Shown: in pieces, positions 35,758 through 47,228 of the stretch
Layout of the letters: each line of letters opens with the position of its first letter
Numbering within the stretch: position 1 is the stretch's first letter
Source of the DNA: Nitrospirota bacterium
GTDB lineage: Bacteria; Nitrospirota; Thermodesulfovibrionia; UBA6902; DSMQ01
Assembly (NCBI GenBank): GCA_016208965.1
Contig: JACQXB010000008.1
Span: 1-60,010 of the forward strand
Direction of reading: 5' to 3'
DNA length: 60,010 nucleotides
Position numbers and translations under genes: made by a program
Notes under the pieces: generated by a model
What the model was told of the DNA's origin: nothing
Databases searched by the model: none
The model's input: the letters and a program-made list of their open reading frames with translations, nothing else

Positions 35758-37233
35758 ATGTTTTATCCTGATTTCAAGGAGTTTGAAGAAAAAGTTAGAG
35801 AAGGAAATCTCATTCCTGTCTACAAGGAGACCCTTGTAGACCTTGAGACCCCGCTGTCAGCCTATCTTAAGTTAAGGATGAAGAGGGGCTTTTTATTTGA
35901 AAGTGTGGTGGGTGGGGAAAAATGGGCAAGATATTCCTTTATTGGTGGTAATCCATCCTTAACAATAGAGGGTAAGGGTAAAAACCTTATAATCAGGAGA
36001 GAAGGCAAAAAAGAAAAGGTTAGTTTTGATAATGATCCGCTTGAGGCAATAGAGTCTGAGTTAAAAAGATACAAGCCTGTAACTATACCGGGACTCCCGA
36101 GGTTCTTTGGGGGTTTTGTGGGATATATTGGATACGATACAGTAAGACATTTTGAGGGTCTTCCTGATTATCACCACACAGGACTGAAGCTATCTGATTT
36201 ATTCCTGATGCTTACTGATACTCTTTTGGTCTTTGACAGCCTTACACAAAAAATTAAGATAATATCAAATGCACACATAGATGGTAAAACCCCTAAGGAG
36301 GCATACGAGGAGGCACAAAAGAAGATAGAGGATATAGTAAAAAGATTAAAAGGCAGGGTATCACCTCCAAGGAATAAAAGTGTCAGTGTCAGTGAACAGT
36401 GCCAGTTTACATCTAATTTCGCCAAAGAAGATTTTCTTAAGGCAGTGGAAAAGGCAAAAGAATATGTAAAGGCAGGCGATATAATTCAGGTAGTGCTTTC
36501 TCAAAACTTCTTTAGAGATATTAATATTCATCCAATAAATGCCTATAGGGCTTTAAGAGTTATAAACCCTTCACCATATATGTATTACATAGACACAGGA
36601 AAAGCCACACTTGTTGGCTCGTCTCCAGAAATACTGGTAAGGCTTGAAGGAGACAGGATTGAACTGAGACCAATTGCAGGTACAAGAAAGAGAGGGGATA
36701 CTCTTGATGGGGATATAAAATTAGAGGAAGAGCTTAAGGCTGACCCAAAAGAAATGGCAGAACATATCATGCTTGTTGACCTTGGAAGGAATGATGTTGG
36801 AAGGGTTGCAGAGACAGGAACCGTAGAAGTCACTGAGTTAATGACTGTTGAAAGATATTCCCATGTAATGCATCTTGTATCTAATGTTATTGGTAAGCTT
36901 CGCAAAGGACTTAATGCCTTTGATGTGTTACGGGCTTCATTCCCTGCAGGCACAGTTACTGGTGCACCAAAGATACGGGCAATGGAGATAATTGAAGAAC
37001 TTGAACCAACAAAAAGAGGACCATATGCAGGCTGTGTTGGATATTTCGGCTTTTCAGGGAATATGGATATGTGTATAACCATAAGGACAATAATTTTTAA
37101 AAACAAAAGGGCATATATCCAGGCAGGTGCAGGAATAGTTGCTGATTCAATTCCTGAAATGGAATACATAGAGACAGTAAACAAGGCAAAAGGTATGTTT
37201 AAGGCAATTGAAATGGCTGAAAAGGAACTTTGA
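35758..37233 (+). CDS. trpE: Anthranilate synthase component I
   Basis: A 491-aa chorismate-binding enzyme: LVGSSPEILVRLEG, RPIAGTRKRG, AEHIMLVDLGRND, FPAGTVTGAPKIRAME. First step of tryptophan synthesis with TrpG. Normally followed by trpG, but here the glutaminase gene is 3.1 kb downstream behind a restriction-modification island. No RBS is visible. Confidence 0.96.
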   Translation: MFYPDFKEFEEKVREGNLIPVYKETLVDLETPLSAYLKLRMKRGFLFESVVGGEKWARYSFIGGNPSLTIEGKGKNLIIRREGKKEKVSFDNDPLEAIESELKRYKPVTIPGLPRFFGGFVGYIGYDTVRHFEGLPDYHHTGLKLSDLFLMLTDTLLVFDSLTQKIKIISNAHIDGKTPKEAYEEAQKKIEDIVKRLKGRVSPPRNKSVSVSEQCQFTSNFAKEDFLKAVEKAKEYVKAGDIIQVVLSQNFFRDINIHPINAYRALRVINPSPYMYYIDTGKATLVGSSPEILVRLEGDRIELRPIAGTRKRGDTLDGDIKLEEELKADPKEMAEHIMLVDLGRNDVGRVAETGTVEVTELMTVERYSHVMHLVSNVIGKLRKGLNAFDVLRASFPAGTVTGAPKIRAMEIIEELEPTKRGPYAGCVGYFGFSGNMDMCITIRTIIFKNKRAYIQAGAGIVADSIPEMEYIETVNKAKGMFKAIEMAEKEL

Positions 37234-37310
37234 GATTTGAGAGGTATAGTATAAATGTGTATTGAAAAAATTAAAGATAGAATATATCCTGTAATAAGGG
37301 AAAGACAAAC

Positions 37311-37604
37311 ATGCAAGAAATATTATTTGAAACTGAATTAAATGTAATTCAGGAATATGAAAATTTGTTGGATAGCTGTTACCCTGCTAAGCAAGATAAA
37401 TACGATGCGCTTAACTTAATAGATTGGGATTTTAAGAATTTTCAAACTCAATATTTAACCCACAGGTTTCATTCTTATCCTGCAAGATTTATCCCCCAAA
37501 TTCCCAAGGCTTTTATCAAATTGTTTACTAACGAAGATGATTTTGTCATTGACCCCTTTTGTGGTTGTGGGACAACAATTGTTGAGAAAGACTTTAAGAA
37601 TTAA
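37311..37604 (+). pseudogene. N-terminal fragment of a DNA methyltransferase
   Basis: A 97-aa frame with THRFHSYPARFIPQIPKAFI and the SAM-binding DPFCGCGTT, the start of a beta-class N4/N6 methyltransferase. It stops 11 residues later and the catalytic TSPPY region is missing. The next gene starts 19 bp on. Most likely a truncated gene left at the island edge; a functional half of a split methyltransferase is less likely. Confidence 0.65.
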
Positions 37605-37622
37605 AAAATAGAGACGGAATTT

Positions 37623-38276
37623 ATGGACATACGAGAACATCTAATCACAGAGTTTAAGAAACTTTGCGTTGAAGGTAAAGATATTATTAAGATCAAGTCT
37701 TCGGTATCAAAACTTTTTCAACTTATCACTAACCCGAATGAATTTGCAGGACCAATTGTTGAAGCATGGGCACACATTTACTTCCCGAGTTTCTTTGACA
37801 AATACGAACCAGCAACAAGTGAGCGTCAAGCATTCTGGGATGCGAAAGTTCAATTTGGCAGACAAAGTGCATTACTCAATGTGAAAGCAAAAGCAAGAGA
37901 TAAAGAAACCCGTTCACGGATTAACCTTTCAAGTTTTGACCGATTCTTATCATATTATAGCAATGCTAACTGTGAACCCTACTATGTTGTTTTATTTTGC
38001 TATAGCTGGACCGTAGGGTTATTTGATTTAACAATTCATATTGAAGAACTGCTTTATTGTTTTGACTTATTAGAAATTCCGAAAGAGAACTATAAGATTG
38101 AAGGTGCATCGGAAGGTTCATTTAGAATATTTATTGCACCAATTCCAGAAATTGCAAAAGGAAACCACAGCGGGGAAATCAAGAAGAATTCTCCATCGGA
38201 ATTTATTAGCATTATCCAGCAATTACGGGGAAACTATCTAAGCAGGAAAAAAGAGAAGCGAGACCGATTGCGTTAA
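37623..38276 (+). CDS. Putative type II restriction endonuclease
   Basis: A 217-aa protein of no family I can name with certainty. Residues 75-97 (AFWDAKVQ ... LLNVKAK) have the spacing of a PD-(D/E)xK nuclease core, with D-x(n)-N-x-K. Its position between a methyltransferase fragment and a regulator/methyltransferase pair makes a restriction enzyme the best reading. Confidence 0.55.
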   Translation: MDIREHLITEFKKLCVEGKDIIKIKSSVSKLFQLITNPNEFAGPIVEAWAHIYFPSFFDKYEPATSERQAFWDAKVQFGRQSALLNVKAKARDKETRSRINLSSFDRFLSYYSNANCEPYYVVLFCYSWTVGLFDLTIHIEELLYCFDLLEIPKENYKIEGASEGSFRIFIAPIPEIAKGNHSGEIKKNSPSEFISIIQQLRGNYLSRKKEKRDRLR

Positions 38277-38301
38277 GCAGACTGTATCCAGTGGAAACGA
38301 C

Positions 38302-38330
38302 TTGACAATTAATTATACTTTGAGTATATT
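38302..38330 (+). promoter_or_regulatory. Promoter of the RHH regulator/methyltransferase unit
   Basis: TTGACA (38302-38307), 17-bp spacer, TATATT (38325-38330). Confidence 0.75.
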
Positions 38331-38348
38331 TATACATAAAGTATAATT
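38311..38348. promoter_or_regulatory. Nested palindromic operator
   Basis: Outer arms AATTATACTTT (38311-38321) and AAAGTATAATT (38338-38348). Inner arms GTATA-TT-TATAC (38324-38335) cover the -10 box. Fits two dimers of a small ribbon-helix-helix repressor binding cooperatively. Confidence 0.7.
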
Positions 38349-38362
38349 AAGAGGTATTTGTT

Positions 38363-38566
38363 ATGTTAAATGAATCTACTAGGAAAATTCATATTAATCT
38401 ACCAGAGGATATTCATCTGAAACTACGAGTCAAGTGTGCTTATGAAAATAGGACAATTCAAGAGTATGTTGCCAAACTTATTAAACAAGAATTGGCAGAG
38501 TACAATGTTATACAATTACCCGAAATAAATCGAAAGAAGTCAAACACTCCTAAAAAATTAAGGTAG
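38363..38566 (+). CDS. Ribbon-helix-helix regulator
   Basis: A 67-aa protein: KIHINLPEDIHLKLRVKCAYENRTIQEYVAKLIKQEL is an Arc/CopG-type ribbon-helix-helix, with a basic tail. RBS AAGAGGT. It lies directly under a palindromic operator and upstream of the methyltransferase. It is probably an autorepressor that times modification and restriction, in place of the helix-turn-helix C protein usual in such systems. Confidence 0.75.
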   Translation: MLNESTRKIHINLPEDIHLKLRVKCAYENRTIQEYVAKLIKQELAEYNVIQLPEINRKKSNTPKKLR

Positions 38567-38575
38567 AGTTACTCT

Positions 38576-40003
38576 ATGACAATGAATGGGCATCAACTTA
38601 CTAAACAGGACATCGAACAGGCTAAACAAAATAAGAACTACTCGTTTTTCACGAAAATATTTTCCTCTGAATCAGACTCAACAAGATATTTTGTTTTAAG
38701 AAAAATTGGCAGACTACCACGCGATTTCCCCTTTGAAGTCTTCACCGATTTGGTAAAAACATCAAACCATAATATTCGCGTGTTGCTTGTAAAAAATTTA
38801 GGCAAGTCGGAAAATCCATCGTTTATTGATTTACTTTCACGGATTGCTGCAACAGATACCAACTCAAATGTTCGTCGTGAATGCGTTTCTTCGATCGGTC
38901 GTATCGGGACACAGACAGCCATCTCTATTCTATTGAAATTCCTTGAAGACAGAGATAGCCGAGTTGTTGTGCAGGCCATCCGAGGCTTGCTACCTTTCCG
39001 TCATAATAAAGATGTTAAATCTGCACTACAAAAAGTTAATTTAATGGACGATGAGGTTGTGGGTCAAACAATCAAAGAAATGATTTCCGATAAACAAAAG
39101 GTAAAGGTTAAACAACCGCTTCAAACTATTCATAATGGTTTTACAAATAGCTTTTCCAATACACTTATCTGTGGAGATTGTCGGAAAATATTAAAGCAAG
39201 TTCCTGATAATGTATTACATCTTTGTTTTACCTCGCCACCATACTACAACGCCAAAGATTACAGTATTTACCGCAGTTACAAAGATTACCTTGATTTTCT
39301 CACACGGGTTTTTAGAGAGGTCTACCGTGTTTTACAAGAAGGACGATTTTTTATTCTAAATACATCTCCTGTTTTAGTTCCACGGATGAGTCGTAAACAT
39401 CAAAGCCAGCGATATTTAATTCCGTTTGACATTCATCCATGTCTCATTGACATCGGGTTTGATTTTATTGACGATATTATTTGGGTAAAACCAGAGCCAA
39501 GTGCAAAGAACCGCAATGGTGGTTTTCTCCAACATCGCAAGCCGTTAGCATATAAAGCCAACTCTGTATGCGAATATGTAATTGTATATCGTAAACACAC
39601 CAACAAACTCATAGATTGGAACCTGAGGCAATATTCTAATGAAACTGTTGAAAAAAGCAAAGTGCGTGGTGAGTATGAAAAATCCAATGTTTGGCATATT
39701 GCCCCATCAACAAGTAAGTTTCATCCTGCTGTGTTTCCAAAAGAACTTACAAGCAATGTTATTAAATTTTATTCATTTACTGACGATATTATTTTTGACC
39801 CCTTTGCTGGGTCAGGGACTGTTGGTACTGTAGCATGTGAACTTGGCAGAAAGTTTTTTCTTATAGAAAAAGAAGAGTCGTATTGTGATAATTTTTTAAA
39901 GTTAAGCCCAAACGCGTTATTTACAAAATATTTGTCTCAAAATCAATTTCTTGAAGAATTACAAAGAATGAAGTTACTAAATAATAAAATAACAACTAAA
40001 TAA
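38576..40003 (+). CDS. HEAT-repeat / DNA methyltransferase fusion
   Basis: A 475-aa protein. Residues 1-180 are HEAT-type helical repeats (NIRVLLVKNLG, SNVRRECVSSIGRIG, SRVVVQAIRGL). Residues 195-455 are a beta-class amino methyltransferase with TSPPYYNAKDYS (motif IV) before DPFAGSGTVG (motif I). Likely N4-cytosine or N6-adenine methylation for the adjacent restriction enzyme. The HEAT module may recognise DNA or hold a partner. Start at 38576, with ATG 38582 as alternative. Confidence 0.8.
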   Translation: MTMNGHQLTKQDIEQAKQNKNYSFFTKIFSSESDSTRYFVLRKIGRLPRDFPFEVFTDLVKTSNHNIRVLLVKNLGKSENPSFIDLLSRIAATDTNSNVRRECVSSIGRIGTQTAISILLKFLEDRDSRVVVQAIRGLLPFRHNKDVKSALQKVNLMDDEVVGQTIKEMISDKQKVKVKQPLQTIHNGFTNSFSNTLICGDCRKILKQVPDNVLHLCFTSPPYYNAKDYSIYRSYKDYLDFLTRVFREVYRVLQEGRFFILNTSPVLVPRMSRKHQSQRYLIPFDIHPCLIDIGFDFIDDIIWVKPEPSAKNRNGGFLQHRKPLAYKANSVCEYVIVYRKHTNKLIDWNLRQYSNETVEKSKVRGEYEKSNVWHIAPSTSKFHPAVFPKELTSNVIKFYSFTDDIIFDPFAGSGTVGTVACELGRKFFLIEKEESYCDNFLKLSPNALFTKYLSQNQFLEELQRMKLLNNKITTK

Positions 40004-40127
40004 TGTTACAGCAAATAAACCAACCGATTTTAATTTTTCAAAATCTATCCCAAAAATATTAGAAAAATACAACGAGGAATTAGAGAACAAGAAAATTCTT
40101 CAAAAGGCAAAAGAAATACTGAAATAA
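39993..40127 (+). pseudogene. C-terminal gene fragment (no start codon)
   Basis: A frame without start codon encodes NKPTDFNFSKSIPKILEKYN and a Lys-rich helix to a TAA at 40125. It could be the tail of the methyltransferase whose head remains at 37311, which would mean the island sits inside that gene. Unproven. Confidence 0.35.
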
Positions 40128-40147
40128 AATATTTTAAGTCTTAATCA

Positions 40148-40357
40148 ATGATCAATGTGCAAGGTTCTACTAATCTGCGACATAAAATTAAAAAGAAAAA
40201 ATCAATAACCAAATTCGGTATAATTACAAAACTTTGTAAAGAGGGATATATTAATGATTGGATATTGTGGAATCTTCTAAACCCAAAGTACAAAAAATCT
40301 GAAATAGTAGAAATAGACAAAGCATTCAGAAAATACTGTAAAAAAGATAAAGTGTAA
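40148..40357 (+). CDS. Small Lys-rich hypothetical protein
   Basis: A 69-aa basic protein (opening [19 protein letters not shown]), no family recognised, weak RBS. Stop lies 2 bp before the trpG ATG, so translation of trpG may be coupled to it. Confidence 0.4.
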   Translation: MINVQGSTNLRHKIKKKKSITKFGIITKLCKEGYINDWILWNLLNPKYKKSEIVEIDKAFRKYCKKDKV

Positions 40358-40359
40358 AC

Positions 40360-40932
40360 ATGCTTTTAATGATTGACAACTACGATTCTTTTACCTACAA
40401 CCTTGTTCAGTATCTTGGTGAGCTTGGTGAGGATATAAGGGTTTTTAGGAATGACAAAATAACTATTCCTGAGATAGAGGAACTAAATCCTGACAGGATT
40501 GTAATATCTCCAGGTCCATGCACACCAAAAGAGGCAGGCATATCTATAAATGCAATAAAACGCTTTGCTGGAAAAATCCCAATCCTCGGCGTATGCCTTG
40601 GGCATCAATCAATCGGCGCAGCCTTTGGCGGGGACATAATAAATGCACCAAGGCTGATGCATGGAAAAACATCAATGATTTTCCATGATGGGAAAACCAT
40701 ATTTCAGGGTCTTTCAAATCCATTTGAGGCAACGAGGTATCATTCTTTAATAATAAAGCGCGAGACCCTGCCCGAGTGCCTTGAGATAACAGCATGGACA
40801 GATATGGATGAGATTATGGGTGTAAGGCATAAAGAATATGTAATTGAGGGCGTGCAATTTCATCCCGAATCTATACTTACAAAGGTGGGAAAAGATTTGC
40901 TGAGGAATTTTTTGAGGCTTAAGCAGACTTAG
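40360..40932 (+). CDS. trpG: Anthranilate synthase component II (glutaminase)
   Basis: A 190-aa class I amidotransferase: Cys in [12 protein letters not shown], His/Glu in VQFHPESIL, oxyanion SPGPCTP. Supplies ammonia to TrpE; similar proteins also serve p-aminobenzoate synthesis (PabA). Paired with trpE across the island. No Shine-Dalgarno visible. Confidence 0.95.
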   Translation: MLLMIDNYDSFTYNLVQYLGELGEDIRVFRNDKITIPEIEELNPDRIVISPGPCTPKEAGISINAIKRFAGKIPILGVCLGHQSIGAAFGGDIINAPRLMHGKTSMIFHDGKTIFQGLSNPFEATRYHSLIIKRETLPECLEITAWTDMDEIMGVRHKEYVIEGVQFHPESILTKVGKDLLRNFLRLKQT

Positions 40933-41050
40933 ACTACAACCACAGCCACAGCCACAGTATTTTCCCCTATGCCGACCTTTTCCCCATGAATTTTACAAAA
41001 AAATTCTTCTTCTTCTTTCTGAATTTCCAAAAACAATTCTTTATTTTCCC

Positions 41051-41356
41051 TCATTCAAGATTTCCCTTCTTTAACCGCTGGATGTATTCCCCCCATTCAA
41101 GAGGAAGGGAATGCTTCTTTTTATTATTGCACTCCTTGCAGGCAGGGACCACATTATTCTTTACCGACTTTCCGCCGCGTATGACCGGCACAATATGGTC
41201 CATGGTCAGCTCCTGAGGAATGGCCTCCTTCCCGCAGTAGTAACACTTTCCTTCAGCGCATTTCTGTTTCCACCACTGCGTTTTTCTGAGGTCACGCGCC
41301 TTGTGTTTTTCCTTTCTGAGTTCCTCTTCAGTAACCGTTGAAATAAAATAATCCAT
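41051..41356 (-). CDS. HNH endonuclease family protein
   Basis: A 101-aa protein with a zinc finger/HNH core: CYYCGKE, LTMDHIVPVIRGGKS, NNVVPACKECNNKK. Stand-alone HNH proteins nick or cut DNA; the target is unknown. The ATG overlaps the stop of the maf remnant upstream. Confidence 0.8.
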   Translation of the reverse strand: MDYFISTVTEEELRKEKHKARDLRKTQWWKQKCAEGKCYYCGKEAIPQELTMDHIVPVIRGGKSVKNNVVPACKECNNKKKHSLPLEWGEYIQRLKKGNLE

Positions 41357-41502
41357 TATTTTTTTAACCTCTTAGTTATAAAAATTGATCCAAGCCTCTG
41401 AATTGCATATGCCCCTGCTTTATTCAGCGGCTCTTTTGATCTGATATATGCGTTTATCTCTTTTCTCAGCGGTGATGCTGATGCAAGTATTATTTTTCTC
41501 AT
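41356..41502 (-). pseudogene. maf: maf nucleotide pyrophosphatase remnant with internal deletion
   Basis: Starts with MRKIILASASPLRKE, the diagnostic Maf N terminus. It then jumps to INAYIRSKEPLNKAGAYAIQ, which in intact Maf lies over 100 residues later, and ends early. The core with the catalytic Asp is gone. A single in-frame deletion plus C-terminal loss explains it. Confidence 0.8.
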
Positions 41503-41745
41503 AGCAAAAATATTAATTTTCGTATTCTTAATTTGTATCCTGCTTTGCGGTAGTGTTAAGACATTTGTGTAAATTCTTTCAAGGGTATAATTCTCCATTC
41601 TGTCTGTGCACTGCACGCAAACAAGTTCTTTTTTCTATTTAAATTTACACAGAATATTTTACGCTACCAAGATTTTTTACTTCAAAATTTATATTATTAT
41701 CTGGTATAGTATAGACTAATACCGTAATAATTTACGAATAACAGA

Positions 41746-41818
41746 GGGCGGATAGCTCAGTTGGGAGAGCGCGGCCCTTACAAGGCTGAGGTCACAGGTT
41801 CAATCCCTGTTCCGCCTA
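41746..41818 (+). tRNA. tRNA-Val (TAC)
   Basis: Acceptor GGGCGGA/TCCGCCT, anticodon loop CTTACAA. CCA is not encoded (next bases are TGG), unlike the other complete tRNA genes in the window. Confidence 0.94.
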
Positions 41819-41819
41819 T

Positions 41820-41896
<77 letters not shown>

Positions 41897-42015
41897 TTTT
41901 TACGGCAGTGAAAAGTGAACAGTGAATAGATAAAAGTTAGTTTTTTATAAATGAAAATATATTTTTACTGTTCACCATTCACTATTAACTATTCACTGTC
42001 TCTGGGAGGCATCCA

Positions 42016-42573
42016 CTGGAAGAATTTATAACCAAGTATGGCTATATTGCAATCTTCATAGGGACTTTTTTCGAAGGCGAGTCTGTCCTTATTGCAAGTG
42101 GTCTTTTCGCAAAAACAGGGCACCTAAATGCATTCACAATAATCGCTACTGGCACGACTGCTTCTTTTATAGGTCATGGTGTAGCTTTTATTCTGGCTTT
42201 CAAAAAAAGAGAGAAATTTGTAAATTTTCTTACAAGGTATACAAAAGCTGACATTTCAAAACTCCATAAATTGATTGAGAGATGGGGGATATGTGCAATT
42301 TTCATAACACAATATGTATATGGTTTTAGAATCCTTAGTGCCGCCGTCATTGGATTAACCACAATAGGACCAAAAAAGTATTTTCCCCTTCAGTTTTTAA
42401 GCTGTGTCATCTGGGCTGTTATTATGACCCTTATAGGTTATTTTTTTGGACATGCCTTTCAGGTGCTTATAGGAGACATGAAAAAATATGTATTTCACAT
42501 TGCCATTGCAATAATTGTAGTAGGATTTTTAATATGGGTTGTAAGGGATTTAAAAAGGCAGAGAAATAACTAA
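42016..42573 (+). CDS. DedA-family membrane protein, CTG start proposed
   Basis: A 185-aa polytopic protein: EEFITKYGYIAIFIGTFFEGES, then ITQYVYGFRILSAAVIG, the two DedA/SNARE-assoc signatures. Members translocate polyprenyl or phospholipid carriers. No ATG, GTG or TTG exists in frame between the stop at 41986 and 42268. CTG at 42016 lies six bases after GGGAGG and aligns with the usual start of the family. The preceding repeat array (about 41900-41998) may have destroyed the normal start. Confidence 0.8.
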   Translation: MEEFITKYGYIAIFIGTFFEGESVLIASGLFAKTGHLNAFTIIATGTTASFIGHGVAFILAFKKREKFVNFLTRYTKADISKLHKLIERWGICAIFITQYVYGFRILSAAVIGLTTIGPKKYFPLQFLSCVIWAVIMTLIGYFFGHAFQVLIGDMKKYVFHIAIAIIVVGFLIWVVRDLKRQRNN

Positions 42574-42667
42574 TCCTTTTTGCCTCAGCGCAAGCATACG
42601 GTATTACAGGGTTTTCTTTAAGCTTATTGCAAAATAAGAATATCTTCTCCTTACAATTGATTGAAGG

Positions 42668-43807
42668 TTGAATTTGAACAGAATAGATAAAAAAACAGCT
42701 TTAAGACTATTAAAAAACTCTAACCTTCTTGAACTCGGTGCGATGGCTGACAGTATGAGAAAGAGGCTGCATCCCAAAGGCATTGTCACCTTTATCATTG
42801 ACCGCAATATCAATTACACAAACATTTGTATAAACCGCTGTAAGTTCTGCGCTTTCTGGAGGGATGAGGATAGCCCCGAGGCATATATCTTAGATAAAAG
42901 AGAGTTGGTTAATAAGATTAAAGAGACTATAAAACTTGGCGGCACACAGATACTCATACAGGGGGGGCTTCACCCAGAACTTGATATTAACTACTATGTT
43001 AAACTTTTAAAATCAATCAAGGGAAATTTTGATATACACATTCATGGCTTTTCCCCACCTGAGATTTGTTATATGGCTGACAAGGCAGGGTTTACAATAA
43101 AAAAGACTATAAAGATTTTGCAGGATGCTGGGCTTGATTCAATTCCAGGTGGAGGCGCTGAAATCTTGTCAGACAGGATAAGGGAACAGATAAGCCCTAA
43201 AAAGATAGGCAAAGAGAGATGGCTTAAGGTAATGGAAGAGGCTCATAAGCTTGGCATGAAGACAACTGCTACAATGATGTTTGGAAGCATAGAAGAGCCT
43301 GAAGACATTATTGAACATCTTGATGCAACAAGAAGCCTTCAGGATAAAACCCACGGCTTTACAGCATTCATACCATGGAGCTTTCAGCCGGGGAATACGG
43401 AATTAAGTCAAAAGTCAAAAGTCAAAAGTCAAAAGTTAAAAACAACAAAAGACAAAAAAAACTTGTCACTTGTCACTCGTCACTCGTCACTGAGTTTTTA
43501 TCCCGCTACTGCTGTTGAGTATCTCAGGGTGCTTGCACTTTCAAGGGTTTACCTTGATAATGTTCCAAACATTCAAGCATCATGGGTAACGCAGGGGCTC
43601 AAGATGGCACAGATAGCCTTAAGATTTGGAGCAAATGATTTTGGTTCAACCATGATTGAGGAGAATGTTGTAAGGGCAACAGGGGTTAGGTATATGGTTT
43701 CAATGGAGGAAATCACAAATTCAATAAAGACTGCGGGTTTTAAGCCTGCACAAAGGGATATGTATTACAATGTTATTAACCACAGATGTTCGCTGATTAA
43801 AAAGTAG
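42668..43807 (+). CDS. mqnC: Cyclic dehypoxanthinyl futalosine synthase
   Basis: Radical SAM enzyme of the futalosine menaquinone pathway. CINRCKFC cluster motif, IQGGLHPELD, GLDSIPGGGAEI and FGSTMIEENVV are MqnC signatures. TTG start with a GAAGG box. An insertion of ~27 residues (NTELSQKSKV... to HSSLSF) comes from heptamer arrays at 43406-43440 and 43461-43488. Confidence 0.92.
   Translation: MNLNRIDKKTALRLLKNSNLLELGAMADSMRKRLHPKGIVTFIIDRNINYTNICINRCKFCAFWRDEDSPEAYILDKRELVNKIKETIKLGGTQILIQGGLHPELDINYYVKLLKSIKGNFDIHIHGFSPPEICYMADKAGFTIKKTIKILQDAGLDSIPGGGAEILSDRIREQISPKKIGKERWLKVMEEAHKLGMKTTATMMFGSIEEPEDIIEHLDATRSLQDKTHGFTAFIPWSFQPGNTELSQKSKVKSQKLKTTKDKKNLSLVTRHSSLSFYPATAVEYLRVLALSRVYLDNVPNIQASWVTQGLKMAQIALRFGANDFGSTMIEENVVRATGVRYMVSMEEITNSIKTAGFKPAQRDMYYNVINHRCSLIKK
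43406..43488 (+). repeat. Two heptamer arrays inside mqnC
   Basis: AGTCAAA x4 plus AGTTAAA (43406-43440), a 20-bp A-rich joint, then ACTTGTC x2 and ACTCGTC x2 (43461-43488). The second array uses the same units as guaA. Confidence 0.9.
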
Positions 43808-43869
43808 AAAGTAGCAAGTAGTAGAATGGCTTTTCTCGCTGCTTTAAAAGTCTGAGACTTACTGGGCTT

Positions 43870-44592
43870 ATGATGAATAAAAAACGCTTTTTTCTCTCAA
43901 CTGTCGTTATCTTATCTACCATTTTCTTTTTTATTACTTCTAATATTTCTTCTGCTGAGGTGATGGTTTATGACACTGTTGCTGCCACTGGTAAAGCCAT
44001 TAAATTAAAGGCTATTACCAAAAAGAGATTTTTCCCAGAGGGGGGTAGGCTTGTTGAGTTTTATATAGATAAAAAATATATTGCTAAAACTCTAAGTGGT
44101 GGTGACGGATATGCATTCCTTGAATACATACCATCTTCCACAGGGATAAAGCGTATTAAGGTTATAGCAGGTGCTGATTCTAATGATGGGATACTTCTAA
44201 TAATGAATAAAAATGAGAGGGCAGTCCTTATAGAAATTGAAGGTTCACTTTTTGAATCCATTTTTACACTGAAACCCGCAGATAGAAGCACAAAGGCTTT
44301 AAATAGGCTTTCAAAGAGATTCAGGATTGTATATTTAACAACGATGGTTGGTGTGAAAAAATCAAGGAAATGGCTTAAAGAAGAAGGTTTCCCTCAATCT
44401 GTGGTTTTAAAGTGGGAAGGGGATAGTGTACTTGATGAACTTAAGGAGCGTGGTATAAGGCTATATGCAATAATCGGCTCGCCTGCTTTACTCTCTGAAA
44501 CCTTGGATATAAGAAAGAGATTCAGCTTTGAAGAAACAGAAGATGGGGTGGTAGTTGATGACTGGGATGAGCTTTTAAAACAGTTGAAGTAA
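43870..44592 (+). CDS. Secreted protein with degenerate HAD-like domain
   Basis: A 240-aa protein with N-terminal signal sequence and beta-rich segment (residues 30-115). The C-terminal part resembles the LNS2/HAD phosphatase fold (STKALNRLSKRFRIVYLTTMV, WLKEEGFPQSVVLKWEGD). The nucleophile loop reads EIEGSLFE rather than DxDGT, so phosphatase activity is doubtful. Function unknown. Confidence 0.55.
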   Translation: MMNKKRFFLSTVVILSTIFFFITSNISSAEVMVYDTVAATGKAIKLKAITKKRFFPEGGRLVEFYIDKKYIAKTLSGGDGYAFLEYIPSSTGIKRIKVIAGADSNDGILLIMNKNERAVLIEIEGSLFESIFTLKPADRSTKALNRLSKRFRIVYLTTMVGVKKSRKWLKEEGFPQSVVLKWEGDSVLDELKERGIRLYAIIGSPALLSETLDIRKRFSFEETEDGVVVDDWDELLKQLK

Positions 44593-44670
44593 AAAGACTT
44601 TTAACCCTGCTTGATTAAAATTTCAAACAATGGCATAATTTCTTATTCTTTTAAGAACCCCTGAGAGCTT

Positions 44671-47180
<2,510 letters not shown>

Positions 47181-47228
47181 TTTGACAGGTTGCTGATCGG
47201 TAGAACCAAAATTAATAAAGGAGTAAAA

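Noticed and set aside
37254-37340. 28-codon ORF between trpE and the methyltransferase fragment
   Set aside because: No RBS, no recognisable domain, and it overlaps the next frame; too weak to call.
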